Of a stretch of 64,000 bases of DNA, positions 1 to 11,568 are shown in pieces. The notes beneath the pieces are model-generated. The model had not been told where the DNA came from and searched no databases. It worked only from the letters and a program-made list of their open reading frames with translations. Source of the DNA: Phoronis australis (lineage: Eukaryota; Phoronida; Phoronidae); contig NMRA01000253.1 in assembly GCA_002633005.1 (NCBI GenBank), positions 135,251 to 199,250 of the forward strand, given 5' to 3'. Position 1 is the stretch's first letter. Each line of letters opens with the position of its first letter. The translations under genes and the position numbers were made by a program.

Positions 1-3000
1 GTGTGGAAAGGAGCAAAAGTATAGGTTGATACTGCGATGTAATGCGGAACGGTCCCGCCAAAATATGGGCGGTGCAGCACTGAAAAAATTGGGCTGTAGC
101 CACCCCCAGCCCCCTATGGTGCGCCGCGCATGCAAAAGCGGTGCGGCTAGCAAAATGTACGGTATCGAATATGTCAACTGAAAACAACCGGAGCATGTGG
201 ACCGTGATTCAAAAGTTGCACGAGACTTCTCCTGGGTCGAACGAAAATTAGGGCTAAATCAATCGGACGTACTCTACTTCAAATTACCAAATCCTATAAG
301 ACTGAGCTCTTAGAGTTGGAGAACTTCTAAACACCTTCCGACTAGTCTGATCCGACGGTCGGTTTCACGTGCATTTGGTGTGCTTACAGAGCGTAGTAGT
401 TGTCAAATGACGCAAAGGACACAGTGTGGTCGGCCAGTCTGTATTTGACTAATTATGGGGGTAATTGTGCATTGATCTTTAGGGGCATGATTGTTCTGAT
501 TGCAATTTTTACGTTCATTTGCTATGTACGTGATTGTTCGTCGTTGTGTAATGCTGGTGTAACTAATTGATAATGGCTTTCGAAGCCTTGGCCTTGCATA
601 CTTTGCAAAATACTGTTTTGAACTAAGGCTAATTTATTGTTTAAACGTTGCATCTTTTTTACCGTGGGCTGCCGAGTTATTAATTTATTGACATTCGGCA
701 TGTATAGGTTATATTGACCGAAGTTACCTCGAGGACAGTTAAGAGATGTGGCCAAGTTCGCAAAGGTCAAATACAGCGGCGCATTGTTGCAACTATCGGA
801 CTTCGCAACCCGTTGCACATTTTTCAATAAAAACAAAACAGTCCGGTTTTCGATCTACGTCAACAGAGAGCGTGACATCTGCTGAGGAATCTTCCATTCC
901 ACGATTAAAGTTTATTGTAAAAGTCACAAAATAACTAATTGATAAAGGCTTTATGGCATTCAGATTTAGGACAACAAGTTATATCGTTCAAACTAGTTTA
1001 TTCGTTTCAAAAACCAGTGTCTGAGGTATTTTTTAAACGCGCTTGCTGAAATTATTCGGGTCTGTTTCAGTTTAGTAACTTAGCAGAGAAGCACATTTTC
1101 GATATGATACAGGCGTGAACCTGGTGTCCGTTCCAAGAAAAATCACTTATCTAAGATAAATCTAAAATTTCAGTCAATTTCAAAATAAAACTTAAATTTG
1201 TCTCACATCTCTTTCAAGAAACAAATCTTTAGTTTGACTTAATTTTTTGTCAAAGTTATATCTTGATTTTGACTGACTTACCGAATCTAGAAGTTTCAAA
1301 ATTTGGAAGTTGAGACAAATATTGCACTTTTGTCAAAAATCAACTTAAGTTAGTTTTTTGTCAAGGGTCCTTGAACCAAACATTTTTTCTAACTTAAGTC
1401 TTCAACATCTTTATTAGTGACGTGTTGTTCCGGTAGTCTGAGTTTAAATTTCAGGCTACCGAAACAATACGATATTAATGAGTATTGTTCCTACCGTATT
1501 AATAACGATTCTTCTAACGGGCGTTTCAATTTCGCCGATTCCTTCAAGGACAAGTTACTGCCGTTAACTTGATTTATTCGAGATTGAAGCTTACAATTTT
1601 GGTTTGTCTCAATTGACTGAGCACCGCGCGGTAATTTAGATGCGATGCAATTGCATTTCGGTCTATACAGGTACACTCCTCCTGTTTCATTTAATCTGTT
1701 TGAAAATATTTAAATAGATCAAATGCAAAGAAAATTAGGCTAAACAATGGTCGAATGATACTTTTGCAACATGACGTCAATTTTTACGTTTTTTAAAGAA
1801 AATCCATAGTATAAAAACAAAGACACAAAAGACAGTGATCTCCGTCTAAAATAATTTTGTGATATCATGTGAGTGATGACTTGCAGGCAATGTTTGTCCT
1901 AAACTGATGAAATCCTACAATGGATTATTTGAAATGACTGCGGTGTCTGAAATGGAACGTACTGTAAAACGTGACTTTAAAAGACCTATTCGTGTAAATA
2001 CATTGTCGTAAGAATGAGGAAATGGAGGACGCGTTAATAAATTCAAGCATAGGACTTAGCATTTGAATCCCAAATACGTACGTCGTTCTTTCGAATTGGC
2101 TTGAAAATCTGAAAATTGAGAATGTCCTTTGCAAAAAGATGGAGCTTTCGAGTAGTATACTGTACATGTAATTAATTCTGACACCAACAAGAATGCTCAG
2201 AACGGATATATCTGTCAAATGGTAGTTTACGGAACTTCTCTTTTTTCCCACGCTCTGACAGGCCATAATAATACACAACGGATTACAATCATTCCCGTCA
2301 ATAGCAGGAAAAAGACCGCCTGCCTTCCACTGTGATAATAAGAGCTTGAAGGGAACGACAGTTCGGCGAAGGATCACAGTCTCACGGCGGTAATCCGACC
2401 TTTGTCGTGTAACAAGCCTATTGTTGTTTCCACAAAGGTATCACCTGTCACCGAATCAAACCAGAGGCGTTACGTGGACTTGTGACTTAGGACTTTTTCA
2501 ACCAGTCTGTGCGTTCAACCACATGTCTACAACACTATATGATCTAACTCAGTAATAGTATTATCTTTTTAAAGTATAAAGTCTGTCAATCTACAAATGA
2601 TTTTTTCAAGTTCCCATGTCATTTTATCCAAATTAATCAAAAATAAAGGTACACGTCATTCATAGCAAAACAATGGTATTAATAGCGTGACATTACATAA
2701 AACATTAGGTCAGGGCCCGGTCTCTAATCTTTGTACTCGAAACGAACTCGAAACTATTTTTGGCAATTTCTCTGCTCCTTTTGTGCGAACTTAAGATATT
2801 TGGTTATCAGACTGTGCTCGAATACATTATAATTTATGCATAGGAGTTTCTAGTTCAAGTTTGCCCTTGAAGACCCTTATATTCGTGCTACAAACTCGAG
2901 TAAAAACTCGAAATTTCGAGTTTAAACTCGAATTTATTGCTTTAATATTGGGTTTACAAACTGTGAAATAAGGGCAATAAATTATCTACGTAAGTTATTG

Positions 3001-4620
3001 TGTACTCGAGCATAGAATAATAGACACTTATCTTGATTTCGCCCAAAAGTAGAGTACAAAATGCCAAACCTAATTTTGAGTTCCATTTCGAGTAAAAAGA
3101 TTGGAGACCGGGCCCAGGTTGTATCTTATTGACAACTCTGTGCATTGATTCAGCTAACTGTCTACAAATCTATAAAATCAAATTCAGTAAATACTAGATT
3201 TTGATGTTTGGCTCGATACCAATCTACAAATCGTATGGTCACGTGACCATGTCTTTTTAGCAAAACAAGGCATGTACATTCACAGCAAGATAATGTTATC
3301 GATAGTTTGACCACTGAGCTTTAGTGTACTGTACCTCCTGGTATAGCGCAATGGTATGACAAAATTTCGGTTGGTATGAGTGTTCGAGATAAAATCTCCA
3401 AAATGCTGCGCTAATTTTCTAAATTGTCATATCGTTTTCGTTATAGGCAACTTTGAACTTTTCATAAAACTGATGAAGTCCATTTTTGATGACTCGTTTT
3501 TCAAAAGCGTGGCATTTTAAAAACAGTTTCCCATAATGTTTGTGGTGAACATAGCTTAAAACATAGCATCTGAAATTTCTATTTGGACTCAATCGGCCAT
3601 TTTGAGATTTAATCTTCCGAAATGAGTCGAGTTTTTAATTTTTCTATGGTCCTTCATACTGTAACCTCAACGGTGTTTTGAAACTTTGATAATAAATCTA
3701 GCGCACAATGCCATTCTATGTCTACATTTAAATGTTCTTTTTTAAAGTAAATGTACGTGCATGTACATGTACATGCAATTCAGTTGTAGTATAATCATCT
3801 TCCAATAGTATATTTTTACACGACATTCAATCCATAAAACTACATATATATGATTAAATAAGATATTTCATTGTTATCACACTGTCGTATGATGTGCTCA
3901 AAATGTCGGCCATGTTTAGTCACGTCGCCGAGGTATTTCTTTCAAAAACGATACTTCATAGTCAAGGAGAGCGAGCGAATGAATTTGTTGGGCAAATGTT
4001 TTGTAATTATAGTACTTTTTTCTCTGCGTTACAAAAGTACGTCTGGAACTTTTTGTCAAGAACGCGACTGTCTTGAAACAAAAATCTTAACATTATGGCG
4101 GAAATGCGTAAGTCTTGATCGTCTGCAGTCGAATAATTAGGCTAAAGTTATCAACAAAAAAACCTCAGACACATGGTTATGAATATAAAAACCAAAAACG
4201 AAATTTGTAAGTAACTGCTGATACATGCATTTGTCACTTCTCAAGTTGCGGTAACAACCTCCGGAAAACTTATTTCTTGCCCGCAACACGTTTACATGTA
4301 TGTGGTCATCAAGAATTTCATAAATACATCGTTTCTTTGTAGAAAATTAATATTGATAACGCAAGTAGGTAGTGTTGTGGTCTCGTTTATTACGAATGTC
4401 AGTAAATGGGCGCAGCTTTCGGTGGTGTATTGGTGAACATATCTTGTAGTGTAATTGATCCGCGCGATATTAACATATTGCGTTCCATTTGTGACAGATT
4501 GACATGATTGTTGGAAAAGTAATGTGTTTAAAAGCTGGAAAGCAACAGAATAAAATTACAAAGTCGCTACTCCACGCATGCGGTATCATTGGATTTTTCT
4601 TTTAATTTTGCAGCCCTGGG
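1..4620. other. Gene-free left flank
   Basis: I see no convincing gene here. The stretch holds a degenerate inverted repeat around 1125-1395 (TTTGTCTCA on the left facing TGAGACAAA on the right), the foldback MITE at 2713-3115, and an old repeat at about 3340-3640 whose end resembles a segment near 46980-47030. An open minus-strand stretch at 522-828 lacks an initiating ATG and is discussed only as a finding. Confidence 0.6.
2713..3115. mobile_element. Foldback MITE, family A, copy 1
   Basis: The left end reads GGGCCCGGTCTCTAATCTTT and the right end is its reverse complement with few mismatches (GATTGGAGACCGGGCCC). Similarity continues inward: ACTCGAAACGAACTCGAAAC on the left faces a matching GAGTTCCATTTCGAGT on the right. 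It is about 403 bp and has no coding capacity. A second diverged copy lies at 61929-62290, and both share the internal text around TTTGGCATTTT and ATCAAGATAA. Flanking duplication is unclear (AGGT occurs on both sides), so the superfamily is unresolved. Confidence 0.75.
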
Positions 4621-4736
4621 TAGAGTTCAGTAACACCAGAACGCAAGACTTTGCTGTATATTTTAAATGCAATCACGTGATTTTGGCTAGACTTTGCGAG
4701 ATCTTACGGCGTAGGTCATAGCGTTACTGAACTCTA
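4621..4736. mobile_element. Short palindromic MITE, family B, copy 1
   Basis: A perfect 14-bp terminal inverted repeat, TAGAGTTCAGTAAC facing GTTACTGAACTCTA, bounds 116 bp. The outermost TA on each side could be a TA target duplication. The centre contains CACGTG. A 112-bp relative with ends TAGAGTT/AACTCTA and the same central CACGTG lies at 21534-21645. Further relatives lie at 42922-43032 and near 44520-44630. Confidence 0.65.
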
Positions 4737-4954
4737 ACTTAGTGTGGATTTTGAAACCAGTTGCAATCTTCAACTGAAATTTGTGTACTGGGTTCCCTAT
4801 TTGTTAATTTGTTAAACCATCTTATGTCCCGCCCAAATTCAGTAAGTGAATGGCTATACAGTACTTATCATATGCCCGTGAACATGAGATTATTTGATTC
4901 GCAACAATTACACAATGACGCATCACTGGCAGAACGAATCAGCGAATCGCACAT

Positions 4955-5032
4955 CACGTGACAGTTCAGATCATATTGTGATTGGTGTTTACCCTGTAGA
5001 CTATCACGTGTCATTCTTCTGGCCTATAAATA
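4955..5032 (+). promoter_or_regulatory. Core promoter of the 90-residue gene
   Basis: A canonical TATAAATA box is at 5025-5032, 41 bp before the ATG, so initiation is expected near 5055-5060. Upstream are an inverted CCAAT box (ATTGG, 4981-4985) and two CACGTG E-boxes (4955-4960 and 5005-5010) spaced 50 bp apart. A TATA plus CCAAT arrangement with a very short leader is typical of replication-dependent histone genes. No experiment shows that the sites are used. Confidence 0.6.
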
Positions 5033-5072
5033 ACCACAACCAGTGCATCAACACCAGTAAAACATTTTGGCG

Positions 5073-5345
5073 ATGGATCACGTTCCTGTTCGTGCTCAAC
5101 TGCAACGTGCTCAAGAAGATTTTCGCCAGGCGTACGCCTTGGTTCGTCGTCTAGAGAAAGACGTAAAGAAGTTGCGCGTGTTGCTCCAGCAGTCCATCGA
5201 GAAGAATCAAGAGTGCACCGCGGTGAAACTTCGGCTGCGAATGTTTCACGTGAGTTGTGCTCGAGAGAAATGCTTCGACTACGCTCAAGAACTAGACGAT
5301 CGTGTCGTCATTTTGCACAGAAGATCTCTCGGGCTTCCCGATTGA
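5073..5345 (+). CDS. Intronless 90-residue helical protein with histone-type mRNA 3' end
   Basis: I do not recognise the protein. The ATG at 5073 is the first after the TATA box and gives 90 residues starting MDHVPVRAQLQ. Residues about 8-45 have regular hydrophobic spacing with many charged residues (RRLEKDVKKLRVLLQQ), consistent with a coiled coil. A second helix-like part carries three cysteines (SCAREKC follows an earlier CTAV). There is no histone fold, signal peptide or membrane segment. Third codon positions are G/C-rich compared with the AT-rich surroundings, which supports real coding. The gene has no intron, a leader of about 20 nt, and a 31-nt gap from stop to a histone-type stem-loop. 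It may therefore be a replication-coupled (S-phase or oocyte) transcript that ends without poly(A). That regulation is inferred; the gene structure is seen directly. Confidence 0.75.
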   Translation: MDHVPVRAQLQRAQEDFRQAYALVRRLEKDVKKLRVLLQQSIEKNQECTAVKLRLRMFHVSCAREKCFDYAQELDDRVVILHRRSLGLPD

Positions 5346-5376
5346 TTCTTTCGTCGCCAGCGAGATACAAAACAAC

Positions 5377-5392
5377 AGTCCTTTTAAGGACT
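5377..5392 (+). terminator. Replication-dependent histone mRNA 3' stem-loop
   Basis: The stem AGTCCT pairs perfectly with AGGACT around the four-base loop TTTA. It is preceded by A-rich CAAAACAAC and followed at once by ACCCA, the usual cleavage context. The metazoan consensus is GGYYCT-TTTC-AGRRCC. This site departs only in the outer pair (A-T instead of G-C) and the fourth loop base, and it keeps the second G-C pair and loop positions 1 and 3 that SLBP reads. It lies 31 nt after the stop codon, within the usual distance. Confidence 0.85.
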
Positions 5393-5403
5393 ACCCACTA
5401 CTT

Positions 5404-5417
5404 CCAAAGAGGGCTGT
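5404..5417 (+). promoter_or_regulatory. Histone downstream element (U7 pairing site)
   Basis: CCAAAGAGGGCTGT starts 12 nt after the stem-loop. AAAGAG is the exact complement of the CUCUUU core at the 5' end of U7 snRNA, and the following CTGT fits the flanking U7 bases after a two-base bulge. Position and purine-rich content match a histone downstream element. Together with the stem-loop it makes chance unlikely. Confidence 0.7.
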
Positions 5418-8400
5418 TTACTATAACCTAGAATCCTTATTCTCACACAAGGTATTACATAACTGTCAAAATACCTATTTCCCGTCCGAACAACTAAACC
5501 TTCACTTCCAAATTTGCTTTCGCTGAGATAGTGCAGGTTATAATGTTATCATAAAGTTGTTAGTGTTCCAATTTGATGATAATCACGGACTCAAATTTGC
5601 GAAGTTTAAAAACGCAAAGCACCGGTTAATAGGACATTATTTTTGTTACCTCAATACAACTCAACGTTTAACTGGTACATCGGAAAATCCCCCATAAAAT
5701 GTTTATGTGTGTGTGCTAAAATATTTCTGCATTGTCTGTGGCCTGCTGTAAAAACTAGTCAAGAAGCGAGCATTTCCGTCCATTTATATCATGGACAAAG
5801 TTTAGACTAAAAACCATTTGCCACCTTTTCACTGGTGAAAATGAACATTTTGGGCGTTATCTTTCCTACGAGACAAATCTTTCGCACACGGCATTTCCGT
5901 AGCCTTGGTTACGCGTACCCCGACTGGTGAGTAATCGACCTAACAACATGTTGCTCGCTGTTTAATTGTTTCTACAATCGCTTTTAACTGAACAAACACA
6001 ATGACATCCTGTGTTGAATAGTGGGTTGGTCACTGAATACAGGGGTCAGTTACGGGAACTCGATTATTTGGAAGACTATCCAAATGCGCTGTTGCTGGAC
6101 GCACAGGTACTCAAAGCCAGGCAAAGTAACATTACGGTGATACTGTACACGACACGGATTCATTTCATTGCCTTTATACCATATCAAACTTCGATTATTT
6201 TACATTCGGCAAAGTCCAGGGGTATACTGCAATAGTTCTGGAAGTCGTCACAGAAGATAACCACTGCTCCTTACAACATTTCTTGTTCTTGAAACTTTAT
6301 TAAACTCTATTTGTTTTTTATGTTAGAGCGTTGTTTACCATAACAATCAATGAGTAACTCATCCGCCTATCGAGGTTGCTGAGCAATAACTTGATGTCAT
6401 TTTACAAGTCTTCATTTGAATTGTCACCATTATTCGATAAATGTCAGCAACAAAAACCTCCGTGGCTATCGGTGCATTGTTTAGTTTCTTAATTTTGTGA
6501 CAGGTGTCGCCAGTGTAGAGTTGACTGTTCATTAGAGACCACAAGAGTATCCTGGCTCCCGACCAGCAGTGAAATGAGTTGAACGGAAACACTTGTAAAT
6601 TTGGTTCCTACAGTATGTAAAGAGCATCGCTCTAAGCCCACTAGTGCCCTAAATTGACAAATGTAACGAACTGTTAGGCGTATTGGCTTGCTTTAGTAGT
6701 GTTCGTTACCTCGAGAATCACCGTTTAAATCAAACAATGCGAATAACACCTGCACACAATGGCTTTCTATCCAGACCCAACTGTTATCGGCCTTTAGTTG
6801 TTTTTGTTGGGATATAACGGTGACACAATATGGCACGAAAAAGCAGCTTCATCTATCATTTGACAGGCTTACATTTGCGTGATTGAACTCGTGTTTTCTT
6901 ATTTTAATAAGGCTTTGCTAGGACTATCTGGCTGTAGCCCAATACATGTACATTTAAAATTAGGTTAAAGTTAGCCTTGCTTCGTCAAGGTCCCCTTATT
7001 TTATTAGAGAATACCAAGGTAAAATATTTTTATTATAAACCTAACAATTGTAAATTGCATCCAGCTTTAGTAACAATATTTACAGTAAGTTGGAATCTAT
7101 AGAATGGTGTTTGAAGTTGTAATATCAAAACTTTACAAATGTTTATAAATAACTGTCAGCATGGCTTCCCGCGCGTGAGTACTGAATTGACTTTGAGACA
7201 GCACAGCTAGACAGTCTCACCGCGTTTCGTTAGATTGGTTTAGTCTCTGTTTGAATGAACGTGGTTATGGAATTTATTGTTTGCATGTCCTGCCGACCGA
7301 GTTGCGACAACCGATTTGTCCATCATAAAATTGTCGCCTTCACGAAATTCCGGCATTTTTTGGTTGCCGGCCGTTTGGTTGTTTTAGTATTTTGCGGACG
7401 ATAAAGTGTAAGGCGTATGGATTTCTACTTTGTGCTACTTTGTGATTTGTCCATGTAACATCAAAAAATTACATATAAATTGTCGTGTCGTAACACATTA
7501 CAGGTAATGTGAGATAAAAATGAAATGTCACTGCGTTGCAATTAAATGTAGATGCGACAGTGGAATGATGTGACGTTTTTTAACACTAAAACATGGCTAA
7601 CAACTGTTTTGTGTATGATTTGTTGGTATTTGCTAAGCTATTCTCAACTTGAAAAGGATTGAAATATCTTATTTTTGTCGCATATTTAATCATCCCAGTT
7701 GTGGCCAATTTCTGTTAATACGCTAAAGCAGGTTTCGTTTTTGTTTTTGTGATTGTTGTTATTCTTTGTTATATTCTCATCGAAGGACACCATCTATTGT
7801 TTGTTCTTGCGGGTTATTGGGGACAAATAAAAGAAGAATAATGCATATCTTAAGTTGTATTGGGAATTTCAGGGTCGCAGCTCTACAAATAAATATTTCA
7901 CAGACGGAACCAAATGGGTTCGTTAATTACAAGAGATAACACACACATTTCCGATACTTAAAGTGTATTTGAGTATCGAATACTAAGTGGCACAGGTTAG
8001 CATAGTACCTTATTGGTACGTAATACCAAATGGGTATTGGCCGATTGCCTACCAACTGGGTTGAGCAAAACGGCAAATTCAATAACAACGAGTACCAACT
8101 GGGTACAAACTTCCAAATGGGCAAATATAATATAAAGTACCAAGAGGGTACACCAAACAGCCAACTGGGCTATAACAACCTCAAAGCAGGTTCCGGACAA
8201 GCTGAGTGAGCAGACCAGTCGGAGTGAAAACAGGGTACATGTATACATGTATGCGACTCTACATGAGACAACGTTTCTTTATACTTTCCCGTCCATGGTG
8301 GCATGGTTGGTTGTCTCTTTCATAAATGCAGTTTATTCGTATAGCAATTATGCCGTACAAACATCCTAAGGAATTTTGAGCGAGAACTGTGCAATTATTA

Positions 8401-8574
8401 GGCAGACATAGAGGAGAGTGAATATGGGAACCACACTCAAGTACTTGGAGAATCGGAGCATGAATTTTATTTCGGAAATGAGCGAGCTTTCGTCTGCTTT
8501 GAGGCCTTGCAGAACTTGACCCACATGCACAAAAATCCTACAGCCATATGTGAGCCACAACCGACTGAACTAAA
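5418..8574. other. Gene-poor spacer with a CCAANWGGG motif cluster
   Basis: I see no firm gene. A possible two-exon coding block at 5841-6106 is treated as a finding. A small 9-bp inverted repeat (GTAACGAAC/GTTCGTTAC) sits at about 6664-6710. Seven copies of CCAANWGGG cluster between 7910 and 8169. Confidence 0.5.
7910..8169 (+). repeat. Cluster of seven CCAANWGGG motifs
   Basis: CCAAATGGG, CCAACTGGG or CCAAGAGGG occurs at 7910, 8026, 8052, 8095, 8113, 8140 and 8161, all on the same strand, six of them within 145 bp. Many are flanked as TACCAACTGGGTA, which is nearly palindromic. The spacing is irregular (17 to 43 bp), so this is either a decayed minisatellite or a group of binding sites. 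Confidence 0.55.
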
Positions 8575-8582
8575 GGGTGGTC

Positions 8583-9367
8583 GGTAATTGTTTACAATAT
8601 GACGACAATGACTTAGACATATGATTTTGGTATCGTTCAATTCCTCGCAATGTTATCTTTCCAAATATACACAGAAATTTCTCCTACCCCGTTCCCTTAG
8701 TATTTTATCGTGAAATTTCTTCTAGCACTACTTCCTGGTACGCAGTAGTAATACCGCCATGTTGAATGGAAGGAGTTACCTGGCGGTCAAAAAGTGAACT
8801 AATCTACCGACTTGCAGATCGTCGCTTTTCATAAGTTCAAATTGACCGAGACCCGTCAATCCCCTGCCCGAGTTACGGAACCAAGGATTCGAATTCGATC
8901 CTATGGTGACCCTGATATACGCATCTGCTAGCAGGAATCCGCCAAAACAGCGGAGGTTGTTTTTGAGGTCCGGTGAATTTGTGAAAAGAGTATCACTTCA
9001 GACAATTCCGTGGAAAAATGGCCAAATGGTCACAATTCTAAAAAATGGAAAAGGGAAAATGCTTCTACTTGTTCATCAATATTATGTCAGGAAAACTTTA
9101 GCGGGAATCTCGCACAGGCAAACACCATTCATTCAGAATCAATGATGCTGTTTCATTTATTAACAGTAGGTGTCGCTGTAATCTTGAGTTGAGCTAACAT
9201 GGCGGTGTCCACCGGGAAATAGTGCCAACTGAAATTCGACGATAAAATACTAAGGGAACGGGGTAGGAGAAATTTCTGTGTATATTTGGAAAGATGACGG
9301 CGCGAGGAATCGAACGATACCAAAATCATATCTCTAAGTCATTGTCCTCATATTGTAAACAATTACC
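8583..9367. mobile_element. Non-autonomous TIR DNA transposon with 8-bp target duplication
   Basis: The terminal inverted repeats begin GGTAATTGTTTACAATATGA and match over roughly 130 bp with few differences. Weaker similarity, including ACCGCCATGTT, extends them to about 175 bp. The element is immediately flanked by a perfect direct repeat GGGTGGTC at 8575-8582 and 9368-9375. The internal part has no transposase-like reading frame. An 8-bp duplication fits hAT, P or Merlin elements and some Mutator-like elements, but the ends do not show the usual hAT CAGGG, so the superfamily is left open. Highly similar arms and an intact duplication suggest a fairly recent insertion. Confidence 0.85.
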
Positions 9368-9375
9368 GGGTGGTC

Positions 9376-11490
9376 AATATTCACAAAATGGACACTGAGG
9401 TCACAGTAAACTTAGGTCACTCGTGTCGAAGCACAAAGCATGTAACTACGTGTCGTAGCACTTGATTTGGGCCGGGGTCGAGAGTCTGACATCACTCGGC
9501 CTTGAATGGAAGCAGTCTGTTCGTTATTTAAAAAACTTGAAAAGGTACTTACAAGGTGGCGAATCCTTCATTGTAACGCAGCCTTTGTGTTTGGTCGAAA
9601 CACGATTCCTTGAAATGTGCGCAGTGTGGCTCACTATGTACACTGTATCTATTCCAGATTTTGTAAAGAAGGTAATCGGTTGCATGTGCATGCATTATTG
9701 CAAAATATTCAGTCCAAGGTCATTTCTCAAATATGTACTATTTGGATCGAAGGGGTCAGGTTCACCTGTTCTCCGAAATACACTGTACTCGGAAGAGCTA
9801 AAGATAACGTCATCGCCTAAGAAGGTCACAACTACAACCATCCCGTTTTGAAATATCGCATCTGGCAGATATCTATGTGAGCAAATGAATGTGATAGACA
9901 TTAAATTAGTGTATGCAGTTATACAATGTATTGCACGCTTTTGTTAGTCGGTTTGTGGTGATGAAAAAAGATGTAGCAATCGTGACTACAACTTCTCCAT
10001 GCATTGAACAGTTTGTCAAATATGTAGGATTTTCCAAAGTTGAATTCTTAGTTCAACCCCTAAATATTGACCTGAAACCCCGTTTTATTGAAAAACATCT
10101 TCGTTGTTCACCCATAGATTTCATTTTGCGACTGAACGGTGCGCTGTCTGAGGGGAGTGACAAGATGTGTCGCGAACAGAAATAGTAACACAGGGCACCT
10201 ATACCGCTCCCAGTGGATCTTTGGTACTAACAGCTACAGTTAGATTGTGGTTTCCGACGGTGGAAATTTTCTGTGACGCTGTTAAAGGAGACTATTTATT
10301 TGTTGTTGATCATTCCACCTAAGAGCTAATAAAACTATACATCAAAAAACCCGTGAAACGTTATGTCCTCACATCTGCCTGACCTTCTCATGCAATGACT
10401 TAAAATTTTCGTGGTTAATGAATAGAAAGAAAGGACGCTAAAGGACATTCTTCAATAGAATTTACACTGTACATGCTAAAGACTACACGGCGCAGAATGA
10501 GAAAGTTGCGTCGACAGCATTGGAATAATGTGTAGGAGCACCATTTGTAAGTGAGCGAGCGAAGGAGCATGCCCTTGAGCGGGTAAAAGCGGGCATGGTG
10601 GGGTATGCAAGCCCAAGATGACTAACGTGCTGGATACACTTTTGTCCGAAGTACACGCGTTCGCTGAGGAGAATTGCATTTTACGGGAAATTGGTCGTAA
10701 GCTCGTCGGTTGATAGACGTATCCACTGTTGACTTTATGTTTTTCTTATAATAAAGATAACGGTAACCATTTATCGGTAATCGGCTGATGTGCGACCGAG
10801 TACGATATCCGTGTGACCTTTTTGTTACATCCAACAAAGACTCATGCAGGATAGGAAAACAATGGTACATGTACCGTCCCATAAGCGATAGCCATGTTAC
10901 GCGCATACGCACTCCATACGCACGGATCTCGCAAGTTAAACAATAGTTTGCAACCTCCATACAAAGTCATTTAACATGAGGGAATTGTTGCTTTCCCCAA
11001 CAACTTTTTGGGCAGCAGAAACCCTCAGCACGCTGAAAGAACCCTATTCACAAACGTTGAATAACAAGTACACGGTTGATACATTTAGTACCTTGCATCA
11101 AATGTTCACTTTGCAAAAAATTCTGCCTGGACAAGCTACAGTCGTCGACAACATGCATCGTGACAGGATGTCAACAACAACGAAGCATTATAATGCACGC
11201 GTCCACGATCGACTAGGTCAGGTTTTGCTTTTATTTCTGACGACTTCTAACTGCAATTGTGAGCAATATAATCAAATAGTAACCCTTGGGCATTTCAGGG
11301 AACTGAATTATTTGCAACGAATGATAACAGTCTGGATGTGAAACAACAAAATGACTGATTAACTATGAGATAATAAAGTAGAATTCTGGCATCAGTTTGG
11401 TTATATTGTGGTTCAAAAACATGAATAACATGATCTCTTTCCACTACTTAGTCGATAACCATTATGGCTGTCACAGCCAATAGATTACTA
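9376..11490. other. Spacer upstream of the LRR-Ig gene
   Basis: There are several open stretches of 60-130 codons (for example 9462-9851 and 9913-10185), but none has a recognisable domain, splice context or coding bias that I would trust. Nothing else is evident except a CTCF-like AGGTGGCGC at 11497-11505, just before the next gene. Confidence 0.45.
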
Positions 11491-11568
11491 ACCGAAAGGT
11501 GGCGCTGCCTAACAAAAATGCTAATTTAGCTGATTCATTAGCAGTTGGCACGCCTCAGTTTACTTACA

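Noticed and set aside
1925-2377. 150-codon minus-strand ORF
   Set aside because: Composition looks random, no domain is present, and the flanks are repeats.
5213-5526. Overlapping ORFs in other frames over the 90-residue gene
   Set aside because: They run through the histone stem-loop and lack a plausible start. The frame from 5073 has the promoter, composition and stop position.
9462-9851. 129-codon ORF right of the TIR element
   Set aside because: No transposase or other motif; the element already ends at 9367.
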